A DNA stretch of 64,000 nt. Origin: Maniola hyperantus. Its lineage: Eukaryota > Arthropoda > Insecta > Lepidoptera > Nymphalidae. Positions within the stretch are counted from its first letter, which is position 1, and each line of letters starts with the position of its first letter. Made by a program: the position numbers and the translations under genes. The stretch is from positions 6,758,001 to 6,822,000 of the forward strand of contig NC_048554.1 in the NCBI RefSeq assembly GCF_902806685.2. Reading direction: 5' to 3'. The notes beneath the pieces were generated by a model, which saw only the letters and a list, made by a program, of their open reading frames with translations, was not told where the DNA came from and made no database searches. Shown one piece after another: positions 21,580 through 34,929 of this stretch.

Positions 21580-24143
21580 GTAAGTGTTTCCATATTATGT
21601 GTTTACATGTAAAATTTGAAACAATTTTTGAGGGTGTCTGACTGTCTGTCTTTTTGTGTTACGCTTTAACAACCTACTATGATGAATAATTAACAGATTT
21701 TGATGAAATTAGGCCGTCGGCAACATCTTGTGATAAACATTTTATACTTTGGATATCAATTTGCTCGACAATTTTTTTTCAGGTGTTCAAGTCGGTAGAG
21801 AATTATAAATCTCAGGAACCAGGTCCTTCTAGTACTACTCCACCATCAATCAAGCAAGCAAACGTCGAACTAACACCAAGGAAAAAAAAAATGAAAATGA
21901 AAATTGACAACCAAACTAAAAAAATTAAAAGGCTCCAGTCCAAAAACAGATATTTAAAAAAAAGAGTAGCTTCTCTACATGACATTTTAAAAATCATAAA
22001 TAAAAATTTATTAATTGACAAGGAACAAAAACGAATTTTAGAAAATATTGGAGTTTCCAATAAAGAACTTCTTGAAAGGCAGTTTGCTAATAACATCACA
22101 GGAAAGACGTCACGCAAACCATTCTCACCGGAATTGAGATGCTTTGCACTCACGCTTAATTATTACTCACCAAAAGCATATAGATATGTCCGCAAGGTGT
22201 TTTCGACTGCCTTGCCGCATCCTCGGACGTTAACAAAGTGGTATGCCACTATCGATGGTCGCCCTGGTTTTACCCAAGAAGCGCTTAATGCTTTAAAACG
22301 TGTGCAAGAAGGTAGCCAGGGTAAAATTTATTGTTCACTTATAATTGACGAAATGAAAATCAAACTTAGTCCTGAATGGCATCCTAAATCTCAGCGATAT
22401 TACGGTTATGTAAATTATGGTTTTGATAACCTATCTGAAAATTCTGAGGAGGCTACAGATGCTTTAGTATTTTTATTAGTGGGCATAAACACCATGTGGA
22501 AGTTACCAGTAGGTTACTTTTTAGTAAAGGGAACATCTGCCGCACTGAAGGCCCGTTTAGTTACTAAAGCACTTGAACTAGTTGGTAATACAGGTGTTGA
22601 AATAAAAGCTTTGACCTGTGACGGAACGAGATCTAATATTGCTATGGCTGAGGAGTTGGGATGTTGCATGGACCCTCAAAATTTAAAAACCACAATATTA
22701 GATCCCAAATCCGGCCAACAGGTTCATTTTTTTTTAGATCCTTGCCACATGTTGAAGTTGGTACGAAACGCGTTCGAATGTTATAAATATTTTACAGATG
22801 CCTTAGAGAATAAAATAGAATGGAATAATATTTTACTATTACATCAATTACAGGAAAATGAACTATTTTATGTAGCAAATAAATTAAAATCAAACCATGT
22901 TTATTTTAAACATAAAATAATGAATGTCCGACTAGCGACTCAACTCTTCAGCGATAGTGTGGCAGACGCTTTAACCTTTTGTGAAAATCTTAATTTACCC
23001 GGCTTCATCAACATCAGCCCCACGGCAAAATTTTTAAAATTGTTCAATGATGTTTTTGATATTTTGGACTCAAAAACCCATGCTCCGTATGGTTACAAAA
23101 GAGCCATGAATGAAGATAATTACCAACAATGTTTTGCAAAATTAGATGAAGCAAAACAATTTATCTTTGACCTTAATGCCGATATTTCAAATAAAAATGG
23201 AATTATTAAAAGGACAAACATACTGAAAACTCCACGCTATACAGGATTTTTAGGCTTTTGTGTATGTGCCGAAAGTGCTAAATCCCTATTCAAAGACTTG
23301 GTGTTGAATCCTTGCCCGACTCTAGTTGGATGTAGACTGAGTTACTTACCATTACACAAAATTTGCCAGGACCACATAGAAATTCTTTTTTCAAAAATTC
23401 GGAGTCATGGTGGTTCTTCGGACAATCCGACAGCGCGGCAGTTTGAGTCGATTTACAAAAAACTTTTAATCCACAACGAATTAACAGTAACTGGAACGGG
23501 AACCAATTGCATACAATTAGAAGATATAAGTATTTTAACATGTTCTCCAGCTGACAAAATTAATTTTACAGCTTCTCGTAAGAATATAAATGATTCAGAT
23601 ATAGAATGTAATGCAGAATATTCTGAAGACGCTGCTGATTTGGATTTGGAATGTCAAATGTATCTCTCCCCATTTGGCGAAAAGGTAGTTGAGTATATCT
23701 CTGGGTTTGTAGTGTACTCTTTATCCAAAAAAATTAAATGTGACGATTGCCTCAAAGGTCTATTTGGGCCATGTGATGATAAAAGCCTGATTTATCACAA
23801 AACCAAAGGTTTTTTAAAGTATGCGTCACCAAGTGTAATAATGTTATGCCGGCTGTGTGAGAAAATTATAAGACAGGGCATTGACGTGGGCAAAAAGTTG
23901 AACCCCAAATTTACCACGGAATTCGTAGTAAGAAAAGGCCTTCATTCTTTGCTTGATAAAAATTTATTTCCAAATATTGATGTTCACGATACAGATAATA
24001 CTGTAAATCATAAAATTGAGCTGGCAAAAGTCGTGATGAATAAATATGCTGATACAAGGATTTCATACCTAGCCCGAAAAATTAACTCTGAGAAATGTAT
24101 TAGGCATATTTACACAAAATTAATTCATTTTAAAAATCAATAA
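20279..24143 (+). CDS. THAP-domain P-element-type transposase, complete, three exons
   Basis: Exons 20279-20358, 21393-21579 and 21783-24143 join in phase to 875 codons plus TAA. The ATG at 20279 starts a THAP domain (residues 1-89). A Lys-rich coiled-coil-like stretch (about 120-190) follows, then the RNase H-like P-element transposase core: IIDEMKIKLSPEWHP with D278, LTCDGTRSNIAMAEELGC with D369, VHFFLDPCHMLKLVRNAF with D408, and QDHIEILFSKIRSHGG with D619 and E622. The stretch SSDNPTARQFESIYKKLLIH after it is characteristic of the family. Known members (Drosophila P element, THAP9) cut and paste DNA in the nucleus. No stop or frameshift interrupts 2628 coding bases, so the gene is young or under selection. 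An AATAAA overlaps the stop. No P-type terminal inverted repeats were recognised, so active transposon and domesticated gene both remain open. Confidence 0.92.
20594..21004. mobile_element. Long-TIR MITE in intron 1 of the THAP gene
   Basis: About 95 bp at the left (GTAAAAATAACACTAGTCTC ... TTACTAAGGCTAATTTTTT) are repeated inverted at the right with few mismatches. The 411-bp element has no coding frame. A further degraded piece with CTCACGAGACTATATTTTG lies at about 20490, just outside. Confidence 0.8.
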
Positions 24144-24241
24144 ATAAAATAAAGATAATATGTCGTTGGTTAGCTGCAATAAAAATTTATGTATTAAATC
24201 GCCAAGAATATACATAACATTAACCTAATGGTAAATAATGT

Positions 24242-24400
24242 GGCTAATTCCGTTGTACACAATCTCTAAACTAAACTAAAATGGCACGTCTAAATCTATT
24301 GCTATCCCTTTCATAATGATGCTTGCGGAAAAGGATAGCAATGGATTTAGACCTGTTAATTTAGTTTAGTTTAGAGATTGTGTACAAGAGAATCGGCCCC
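24242..24400. mobile_element. Palindromic MITE, copy 1
   Basis: The whole 159 bp folds on itself: GTTGTACACAATCTCTAAAC on the left pairs with its inverse at 24370-24388, and TTGCTATCC with GGATAGCAA at the tip. A near-identical copy lies at 28871-29029. Confidence 0.8.
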
Positions 24401-25106
24401 AATGACGTGTTAAAAATAGAAGAGGCCACCGGGTGTGTTTACTAATTTATTTTCAAAGTATCATATTATCTGTCTTATGGAATTTTGCTGTGGGGTAAAA
24501 GCGGCAGGTATTGAGAAAATTTTTGCATTGCTAATTTGTAAGGGCAATACGTGTTATATTTAATAACTTACATTTAATATTTTTGGACAAAGAGTACACC
24601 ATATTGGAATTACCATGTAAACCCAATGTGCAATAAATAAATGATTGATTGGAAAGTTAAATCGTCCAAGATCTAAGCATCATAATCATCATAACAACGA
24701 TCACACGTTCACAAATGTTAAAGTAGTTCTTGTTACAGAGATCATAAGGCTTCAAATGTTGCAACAAAATATGCAGTTGCCTATAATACACAAACATATT
24801 GTGTCGGGAATATGGTGAAGAGTGACACCCACAAAATTAGCTGGCTGTGTGGACGACACGATATCATTACGTCATTATGTACTGGGGTTATTTTTTTGTT
24901 GTTTTGTTTTTCGTGGGCGTTGGCAGGTACAGGGGCTAATTATAGCTAGGATATATTTTTTGTGATATGGCCTTCTACGAAATAAATGGTAATAATATGT
25001 TATAAACAATCACCTAAGATTAAAGTTAGCCGTATATCACTGCATGCAGCATCAAAATAATACGCATCTTTGATCTTTCTTGGCTTAGCATTGAACCGGT
25101 AGGTTG
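24401..25106. other. Gene-free stretch
   Basis: No supported gene, RNA or repeat. Confidence 0.5.
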
Positions 25107-25290
25107 ATTCTATAAAACCTGCATCAATCATTATTACAATCGCAGTTGTTGTGATTGGCTGAATTTATGCTATTCTTGTTGCAACAATGCATTGTAGCAT
25201 TGTAGCCAATAGTGAGCGAGCGCCAACCAATCAGAGGTGATTGCGATCGTGACATTGTAGCTGTCATTCTAGTGCAATCGAGGGCGCATA
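25107..25290. mobile_element. Family F foldback, second copy
   Basis: AAACCTGCATCAATCATTAT, TTGTTGCAACAATGCATTGT and GCGAGCGCCAACCAATCAGA are the inverse of the element at 15915-16101. Confidence 0.65.
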
Positions 25291-27404
25291 GTTGGATGCT
25301 GAAGGTAGAAACTAAAATAATAAACTATTACCGTTGACTATAACTAATAATATTATAATCCAAAACTTGAAACGAATAATAGAGCAACCGCCGAGTTTCT
25401 TGCTGGTTCTTCTCGGTAGGAAAAGCATTTCGATCGAGTGGTGTACATGCATTTGATGATTCAAAAGTAAACTTGTAAAAGTTTAATTGATAAAAAATAT
25501 TTAGATTTAGATTTTTGATTTTGAATATATGTACTTTAACTATGGGTTTACGCACAACAAATGAAAAGAAGTACATACATACATATTTGTACATAGCACA
25601 AAGAGAGAAATTAGTAACAATACATAAACACTGTCTAAAGGAAACAATGGTGGAAATGTGTCGTTTTAATGAACACGAGCAAGCTCTAAAATGGTAAATG
25701 AAACGCGGAAAGTGAAATTACAAAGAACTCGATCAGATTCAGAAAGGAACCCACTTAAATAACGAACAAATACTTAATTGCTTGTTTTAGTACAGCTTAA
25801 AGTTTATTATCCAAACTTTTTAAATTGAGAATGCCCGCAGTTACAAGGAACTTGATCCTACGGCCAAATTGAAATCAATTTAACTGATTGAATTAGTTTC
25901 TTGCTCGAATCGAATAACACATACGAGTTACATACATATTATGTACATTTGGCTAAGTCATGTGTTTCTCAATGGAATATTGACGGTTGTTAGTCAGTGT
26001 TTAACATAAGTATGCATATTATATAGGAACACGATAATGAATCTTGATTTTCCTTTTAAGTATTCAAATGCATTGAGTTCCCTATTATGTATAAGATCGG
26101 TATGTAGACGCTGTGTTTGAATAATGTTCTAGATCTCTATAATTTGCATTTATGTTAAAATCCCAAAGATAAATGGACTTAGATTTATAATTAGGACCTT
26201 AAATTTCACTTTTCTATCAAAATTTATATGAGATTGTTTAGAAAAACTTCGACATATTGAGAGCTAAGCTCATTAGTCAGTCATCAATAACTAGATAAAA
26301 AACTTTTCTATTCGCCAAGTTTTAAACAAAGTTTAACAAAGCTCTCTCCGGAATTTCTAAAACATTTTTATGTTCAACATTTTGTGTGTTCTCTTCAAAA
26401 CAATGTATTTATCAATAGAGTTGGAAATGAAAGAAGGATGCAGTCACCGCTGGACATCAAAATAATGGCTTTGGAACGTGATTCCTTACATCAGAAAAGA
26501 ATTCAACTATATATCTCAACCGTTCATTGCTTCTAACAAGTACAGTGTATTTGGATGCGTTCTAATGACGTGATTACTCCCACGTCACGCAATTATTCTA
26601 ACCTGAAATACTAATTATAGTTACCTGATATGCGATCAATTTGTTTTAAAGGATTTAACGAGGCTAGATGGTAATTGCTTCATTAAATAATATGACAAGG
26701 TTAAATCTCAGTTTTTAGGTTAAAAGTTATGCAACTCGTAACTTGACATTGGTGCGGTAAGTTTTACCAAATTTAGCACAGATGGAAGCCAATCGCATCG
26801 ATCGCATTAAAAAATCTACAGACTAAATATTGTAAATTGCAATCGATCATTTAGTATATGATTGAAGTAAATCGTCGGAATATTGCACCGATCCCACTAC
26901 GCATAGTTCGTTTTCAGTAACGCTACTTCCTACGTGATTTCATTATATTTTTGCGCTGTGTGGGAACCGCTGAGATGCACAATGACATAGAAGTCGTCAA
27001 TCAAGAATGCACCAAGAAACGGTGTTCCGTAAACACAGAACAATGGTAAGGTAATTTTGTAATGTATTATTTACTTGCCACGCATGACGCAAGCTTGTAC
27101 CAGTGTATCTACATATTACATGTTCCTTCTAAGCTCATTATTCAAAGCTAAGCTGGCCAATTTTAAATATAATCTCGCACGCGCTTTAATTCGCTAAATG
27201 ACTATATTGTTTTCGACGTCCTATTTAAATATAATGGTTGGAACTTGGAACTAATAAGCGAATAGGTACCGAGCAACATCTATTGCTTTGAACATAATAT
27301 TAGCATGTTTGAAATTCTGAATACGTTCGTAGTTGGTAGTTAGTTTGTTAATAAGTGGTGGCATGGAAGTGGATTTTATGACATTTGACCAAAATAAGAT
27401 AATT
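25291..27404. other. Gene-free stretch
   Basis: AT-rich; short open frames only, none with coding character or splice support. Confidence 0.5.
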
Positions 27405-27481
27405 TTTTTAAAAATACATATCAAAAATTGCTTAACCGGCAGGAATCGAACCTGCATCTTCTGGGTTCGCGCCCGATGCCG
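27405..27481 (-). mobile_element. Fragment of a third tRNA-derived SINE
   Basis: On the minus strand: GCATCGGGCGCGAACCCAGA, AGATGCAGGTTCGATTCCTG (B box) and GGTTAAGCAATTTTTGATA. It resembles the 3' half of a tRNA, but the 5' half is missing and an AT-rich tail follows, so it is a SINE piece and not a tRNA gene. Confidence 0.5.
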
Positions 27482-27550
27482 AAAAATTATTTAGTAATTT
27501 CCTTGAAGTGTAGGCAAACAATAAAAAAATTATAAAAAAAACAAAATAAG

Positions 27551-27670
27551 ATAGTATGCAACAAGTCGAGATGACAATCGGGGAGGTAGCGCCCCACACA
27601 CCCGCACAGCCCTCGCGCTAACCTGGCGCGAGCAAGTGCGGCCTCATGCCTCACTTGCCATTTCAACCTC
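27551..27670. mobile_element. MITE-C, right end truncated
   Basis: ATAGTATGCAACAAGTCGAG and ATGACAATCGGGGAGG match the left end of 8118-8282; the right arm stops inside CATTTCAACCT. Confidence 0.65.
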
Positions 27671-28215
27671 AATTTTTTCTCGAAATAAGTCATCCTCTTT
27701 TATCTGTACATGTCTGTGCAGCATATTTTCAATGTTTCTATTTTTTTAAGAAACGAGATTTGGATCGCAGGTATAATCTTGAACATAAACATTTTGAAAA
27801 TTAATTATATTCCCTTTTCATTAACTACTTTCTAATTGTCTAAACTGCATTTAATTATCAATCAGATTCGATTAAAAATAATTTATGATTCAATCACATT
27901 TTACAATTAAAATTAAACTATGAACCATAAATACGATCTAAAAAGTGGTTTAATTTAAAAGCTTCCTGTTATTAAAAATCAATATCGAAACCCATTAAAA
28001 CTCCATGCCATGTAGCTAGGATGGGGTTAGTCGTAGCAGTCAGCCGTTTATAACGAGAATTTATTGCTTCGAGATGAATATAAGGATTGAGTTTCATTCC
28101 TATGTACAATCATAAGAATATTATTCATTACCATATTCAATTTATTTACATTTTAATTACAAAATAATATATTATATGTTTAAAATAAATGGCACTAAGT
28201 TTGCAATTATACTTT

Positions 28216-28310
28216 ACTAGCTGATGCTCGCTACTTCACCTGCGTGTATTTAGCTTTAGATATCCTGTGAGAACTCTGATTTTCTGGGATAAAAAGTAGC
28301 CTCCAGGATT
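28216..28310 (-). repeat. HelA fragment
   Basis: ACTAGCTGATGCTCGCTACT to TTTTCTGGGATAAAAAGTAG; only the 3' half of the family is left. Confidence 0.65.
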
Positions 28311-28870
28311 CTCCCGGTAGTAATAAAAGGAACATTTTCCTCGTAGGTACAATACATACCTGATATATAATTAATAATTCTCAATCAATTTCTCAATCCA
28401 GTCACGGTCGTTATACTTGAGGAGAATATAAATTACCAAATGACTTCATGACCAAGTTGTAAGACTCAAAACACGTTATGTAGGTATCTTGTTGAGTGTC
28501 TGCTACATTTAAATACTGCTAATGATAATCAATTTAGAAATCTATATAGTGTTATACGCGTTATATAATTAACTTGTAATGCAATTTAATAACATGACCG
28601 TTGAAAAAATGCTTTTATAAATAAAATTCATACATAAAAACTCGAATCGAAAGATTTTATTTAAAAAAAACTTTGTAAACATGAAAATGAATTTCTAACA
28701 GAACTAAAAAATACATTTCACATCAGTAATTTTTATCTGGTGACAGATTAGGCCTGGCTTATTTTTGGGTAAAGGATCAAGCCTGGCTGTTCAACGCGAG
28801 CAAGGTTTGTACAGTAATTAGATTAGCTATAAGTTTTGTTATTATATATCTATTTAATAAAATACGTTGT

Positions 28871-29029
28871 GGCTAATTCCGTTGTACACAATCTCTTAAC
28901 TAAACTAAAATAGCACGCCTAAATCTATTGCTATCCCTTTTATAATGTTGCTTGTGGAAAAGGATAGCACTAGATTTAGACCTGTTAAATTAGTTTAGTT
29001 TAGAGATTGTGTACAAGAGAATCGGCCCC
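28871..29029. mobile_element. Palindromic MITE, copy 2
   Basis: Same length and fold as 24242-24400, with a handful of substitutions (for example CTTAACT for CTAAACT on the left). Confidence 0.8.
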
Positions 29030-29430
29030 AATATAAAAATAAGATCTACGGTCTAAATTGTATATGCTATTATAAACAAGATTAACCAGTCCAATATATT
29101 TAGAGTCGCACAAAAAATTTAAACTGAGCCCAAACGCTGTACTTCTAGTTTTTTTAATGACCAATGCATCAGGTCTACTTGCCAGCCTTCATTATTAATT
29201 AGGAATATAGCACACATTGATGGCCTAACATCTGCCACTGGTAGAATTTATTGTCTTAAAATAACTTGCCCTTCAAGCCTTCGAACCATACTGGGCAGGT
29301 TGACATACTCTATTCGCTACGAGAGAACGAAAGTAAGAATATAGTAGTAAATAACATCAAATATTGTTGTTACCTATTTTTGTTTTACACAACTGCTCAA
29401 AAAAAGTAGTAGGTGTAATATTTTGAGGGT

Positions 29431-29532
29431 TTTAGCGTTTAAACTATCGTGAGTGATTTCCATTATATTTAAAATCTGTCGGGCTAACGTCGACTAAACA
29501 CGTGAGTAAAGCCGGGACAGATTTTATATACA
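29431..29532. repeat. Family I repeat, short copy
   Basis: TTTAGCGTTTAAACTATCGT and GCTAACGTCGACTAAACACG are shared with 13702-13880 and 37355-37490. Confidence 0.6.
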
Positions 29533-30805
29533 ATTTTCAGGGTTCATGAATGCGAGTTTCTTTATGCCATCATAACTTCAAAATGGCTGAACCACAGATT
29601 TGTCCAGATTTGCAACTAGCGTGGCCTCCTCAGTCCCTCTCGCTCAAGCAGATTTTCTTACTTGTGAAAGGTCATTTCTTCTACACACACTTCACGTTGT
29701 TTGCCAAATACATTTCGGCAAACAAAAAAAGTGGCCACGGTGATAAGGACAAAACATAATCATTTTGTCACGTTCTAACAAGAGCTTAAATGCATTTAGC
29801 TATCTCGCTCTAACAGTAAGTGTCACAATAGGGCTACTTCTTACAGTCCTTGTTTTGAGGGCTGAACAGATTTATATGTGACATCCTTACACATCACACC
29901 AAGTGACATTGGCTATAATTTTTTTTTTAAATTTCATTATTTTATGACGCCATTTTCAAGTGTGAAAATTTCGTTTTTTGGCAGAGTTGTTTTTAATTTT
30001 TAAATTATTTCTTGATTTATGCTGTAGTACAACCACGTCATTAAGATTTACTGTTATCTAACGTGTTTGAGTGTACCTATACGTAAGCGTTCTATGACCC
30101 TTAATTTATAACTGCATCATCAATTTTGAACCTGCAGTAATTAGAAAATAGGGTTACGACTTATGATATAACTAGTTTCGAGTATTTTCGAAATAAAAAT
30201 CAATCAATCGAATATTCCGATTTCGGAGAGTCCAATCAAAGTTATGTAAGAAGCGGCGTAAATACCGAATTGTGGTGGACCACGCAGGTCGGCTATTATC
30301 CCATTCTGCCCTTAGAAAAGTAGGTACGGCATTAAGCAATTACTGTTTTTGAGGAGCAGGTAGAAGCAGCGTATGTTTTGTTTATGTTTTGAGTGGCACC
30401 ATGTTTGCCGGCATATTTTATACAATTTTGTGATAAAAAATGATAGAACAACAAAAATTAAGCTCAATAAATTATTAAGTTATCCATTACATTTTTTGGC
30501 AGTCTTGAAAGTGAGTCTATGTGACCCTTAGATCTAAACTGTACCTATATATATATAGCAAAACTGTTATTAAATGAAATTCGAATTAATCCTTGTAAAA
30601 ACTAAAATGATGCCTAGGTAGCTAATTAATGATAATTATTATTCTTACTATCACCATTTTATTTTTATTAAGTCGCCTTAAGATTATAATTCTACATTTG
30701 GACAGATTTTATTGATGTTTCAAACTTGTTTGTCTGTGATTCATATAACTATTATGATTTTATTAATAATAGGCATATAACTGTATCTATATTTATTTCA
30801 TTTTC
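29533..30805. other. Gene-free stretch
   Basis: No supported gene or repeat. Confidence 0.5.
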
Positions 30806-31097
30806 AGGGTTCCGTACACAAAGGATGCCAACGGGACCTCCTAAGCCTCCGCTATCCATCCGCCTGTCTGTCCGTCGGTCTGTCAGTGGGTTGTACCTAT
30901 CTCATGAACCGTAATAGAGCGTTGAAATATTCACAGATTGTGTATATTTTCGATAGCCACTATAACAATAAACAATAAAAAACCGAGATGTTGAATTTCA
31001 AAATGGGCACTATGCCAATTAAAAAGTAGTGTTATATCTCGTACGTTGGTATGGAACCCTACGTGTGCGAGTCCGACTTGCACTTGGCTGGTTTTTA
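30806..31097. mobile_element. E-type short MITE
   Basis: AGGGTTCCGTACACAAAGG, CCGCCTGTCTGTCCGTC and the end TGGAACCCTACGTGTGCGAG. Confidence 0.7.
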
Positions 31098-32316
31098 TAT
31101 AAGGAATATTCTTGGAATATTATTTTTCCATTGTTTGTACGACATATCAACGTTGTTGTTTGTACGTTGTATCCACCATGTTCTCGAATGATCGCCAGTG
31201 AAGCGTCTAATGGTATCCCATCATTATAATGAAGGATATAAATTCTGCAGGTACTGGTAATGTGAGCAGTTGAGCACACTGCTCGTATGCCCGTGGTACA
31301 TTAGCTCGGAAACTTGAGCCTAACATATTCACGTTCGTTAGAAACGAACATGATCTCGACTCAAGCATATCATTAAATAACAATAAAGCTTATAATAATA
31401 GATCTCGTATGCAGGTGGAGTCCAATGATACATTTCTTTGAAATTATTATCGCATTATGAATTTGTAATGACTTCTACAAGGAAAATAGTTACATAGGAC
31501 CATTAATTTTGTTAATTAGATATCGATTATTATAGCTTTATATTTAAAACGTCTTACCTCAATAAATTACATACATATAATAAATTATTACGAGAATATG
31601 TAGAATATGTACTGAATCGATAATCTTCTTATTATTTTTAGGCGGTTAACAAGCTTTTTTCATGCTGGCAAAGTAAATGTATGTACAACGTATTGTAAGC
31701 TGATGTCTAAATTGAATTTTTCTATGTTTTAATAGCAGGCAATCGACAGAAGAAGGCTACAGTCAAGGTAGACTGGTTGAATTGTAGATTTATAAACGTT
31801 GAATAAAATCATTTTATTTATCTTAATATTATGTGAAGATTTTGACTTAATAATAATAATAATATGTTTTGAATGACAAGCATCGCATGATTAAAATAAT
31901 AGTCCATAGGTAAAAGGAGATTATCATGAAAAAGAAAATGCTAATATTTGCCGGGAGGGAACTACGTATTGCTACGATTCAACGCGTTGTAAAAATACAA
32001 ATTACTTTATAGCCCATTGTTTGTTTTACAAAAAAATGCGTCTTGCCCATGAAGCTTAGTAAATGTTTCATAGCAAAAAGAAATTAACGAAATAATAAGC
32101 TATAGAGAAAACAAATATTTTATACGTATGATTATAATAAAGATTTATTTGGGCTAAAACTTTTATTTTTAAAATTACTAAATTATATGAAAAACTTACA
32201 TGCATCATAAGTAATCAATCACGTATGCAGGTAGTCCAATATAAATCCACTTAACACATGGTAGCTAAGGGTCACAGGACCCAATAAACACCGGCTTATT
32301 ATATTATCCAGTCGTG
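31098..32316. other. Gene-free stretch
   Basis: AT-rich; nothing supported. Confidence 0.5.
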
Positions 32317-32393
32317 CGTACACACGCGGCGCGCGATCGGGACTGACGCTCGCGCGGCCTCACGCACGCCGCCGCTTGCGTACGCGCACCTAG
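32317..32393. other. Isolated GC- and CpG-rich island
   Basis: About 77 bp with many CG dinucleotides (ACACGCGGCGCGCGATCGGG, CACGCACGCCGCCGCTTGCG) in very AT-rich surroundings, and not obviously part of a repeat seen elsewhere here. It could be a promoter or 5' exon; see the findings. Confidence 0.4.
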
Positions 32394-34358
32394 TACCATA
32401 ACAATGGGACTAACTAGGGGATTAACTACTTTTTATCGACATTCGATGGTGGCTTGGGTTTTTTATCTCTATATAATATTATATGTGGTTTAAAGTTTTT
32501 AAAGACATATTCACAATAATGCACGGATGATGACATCTTTAGATTACCTAGATGTATTTCTAAACGTATCTGTAAGACAGGTCTCTGAAAAATTAGGATA
32601 AGTATTGTAACTTTTCCGACCCCTTTTCTTAAATTGTTTAATTTTATTTTAGTATTTTTTCCAGTAAGTAGGTACCTATCTCAGATAACTAAAATTGGAA
32701 CTGATTTGGCGATTACATACCTGAAAGCCTGAGGGTCCATAACTCCATAGACGTTAACAATGAATGATGGTAGTTTGGATTATTATTGATACCTACTTTA
32801 CAACATTATGTTAGAAAAATTAAAAAATGCAACCGAAAAAAATGCCTTAGGTAGGTATATAAAAATCTAAATAAAATAATAGTATATTTATGTCATGTGT
32901 GTGTCTGATTTATACCTAGAAACTTCAAACTTATAAGGGAAGTGTTAAGTCGTGGTTAAATCATTCAAATATTTTTATTATCCTAAGCGGAATGATAAAT
33001 TTTGACAATGACATTTATCACAGAAATTCGTCAGATTAAGAAAAGCTTTTTTGTACCATGCACCTACCTATTTCTCAAAAGCTTTAAAGTTTTTAGTACC
33101 TACTCCATCACACGGTCGAACTCAACGATAACAATAAGTGGGTCATAGAAAACGATTTTTACTATAGAAAAAGTAAAAGTTTAACATTTACGACATTCCA
33201 TTATTTATATTCATGCTATAAAGTGTTAAATTTTATTTCAATAATATACATATAGTACAATTGAAAAGTTATGTCCTATGAAGATTGCAAAAATGGCATA
33301 ATCTCATATAACAATCGACGTCGTCAACGGGTGACAAAACGTTCATAAATCATTGGTGTAATATATCGGTGGAGTAATAAATATAAGTACCTATGATTCA
33401 TAACGAAAGCTTCGTGAACGGATTTGCGGCGGGCGGGCGGGCGTTTTGGTGGCACGCGCAATACGGATTAGGGCGTTTATACCCCAGCGACTTTTTTTTA
33501 ATTTACAGATTAACGCTTGGCTGCAATCAGACCTGGTGGTTTAAATTCCTTTACCTACTTTTAGAGCTAACTATGGCACTACTTCTAATAGGGGACCTAT
33601 TATTAAAACTATCACACCTAAAACAAGATCTCTTTAATTAGTAATTAATAAGTAATTATAAGCAGCATCTGCCATCTAGTAATACTCGTATCGAATATTA
33701 TATTAGATAATCGAATGTCGTTACGTTTATAAAATTGTGTATTATATTGTGTAATTGTGTATTTTGCCCGTTTCTAGAAATATAAATTTGTGACAATAAA
33801 CAATGGCTAGACTGTGACCTCACACTCACAATGTGATTTCAGCAAGCGTACAGTTTGAATTAACGATCATAGAGTTTTTTTTGTCTTGGAAAATTTCTAG
33901 AGAAACATTCTGGATATTTATTTATTCACCTTGCGTTCTACACCTGTGCATTGAATTCTATATTTGTATTGCAAACCTGTAGCGTTGGTATTTTTGGTAT
34001 GAAATGTTAAAGCACTATTATTATATTCGATCTTTACGCTGACATACAGTGGTAACTTGTCTGTTTACAACTTTGTAAAGAACATAGTAAGTACTGAAAT
34101 ATTTATATATTGGAATAGGTAAATTATAACCATACCCTATAGTAAATGGTAATTGGTACCCTTGTATTAAAATGAAGCTTCATATTAGATTATGAGTATG
34201 ATAATGATGATAATAAGAGATGACGGGTCAAAGTGATCATCAATCGAACGTGAAATAATACCTATATTAGGTACGATACGTGTGACTTAGCAGTCCATTA
34301 TTGCACGACGCCGTGCACTTAAAGGCAGAATTGCTTAAGTCACGAGTATCGTGGATAG
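32394..34358. other. Gene-free stretch
   Basis: AT-rich, with a short GC-rich patch at 33420-33480 and a degraded repeat near 33508-33542; no gene. Confidence 0.5.
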
Positions 34359-34523
34359 CAGTGGCGTGCACAGAGTTCGAAGCTAGGGTAAGCATTAGTA
34401 AGATAGGCCTTAGATACACCTTATATAGACCTACTGAATAGCAGGTCATAAAGAAAAATGGGCACTGGTCATTTCAACTAGGGTAAGCAGTACTTTTATG
34501 CCTCTATGAATTGCACGCCACTG
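34359..34523. mobile_element. hAT-like MITE with 8-bp target duplication
   Basis: The terminal inverted repeats are CAGTGGCGTGCA and TGCACGCCACTG (12 bp, perfect apart from the flank). The octamer GTGGATAG stands on both sides (34351-34358 and 34524-34531). An 8-bp duplication with short CAG...CTG ends is the hAT superfamily pattern. Confidence 0.85.
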
Positions 34524-34929
34524 GTGGATAGGTATACTATTCTATAGCTAGAGTGACCTAAGCAAGCATAAAGCTTATCCATGACTTAAGCAGTCCATTG
34601 CACGGTGTAAAAATGAACTAAAGTCACAACAAGCATTACTTAATCGCGGGTTTAGGTCACGAAGTACTATAAAATATAATTTATTTTTGGAAAGTGATCT
34701 CACACGCAATTGATCCGTATGTGGAAGCCTAAACAGTACGTGTCTAATGAGAAGTAGAGTATGTCACACAACTTATCAATCATAGTTGCACGCTAAGCTA
34801 TCACGCCACGATCTGATACCGATTACACACTGAAATGGACGTACAGTGTACACTGTACACGATACATAAAAGTACACTAGAAATGGTGTGCCATACATTT
34901 TTTTAAAGAATATTAGTCAATGATGCCTA

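Noticed and set aside
19161..24215. TCGCCAAGA heptamers on both sides of the transposase gene as possible terminal repeats
   Set aside because: They are in direct orientation, short and at irregular distances; this is not a P-type terminal structure and may be chance.
27405..27481. Possible tRNA gene on the minus strand
   Set aside because: Only the 3' half looks tRNA-like; the 5' acceptor and D arm are absent and an AT-rich tail follows.
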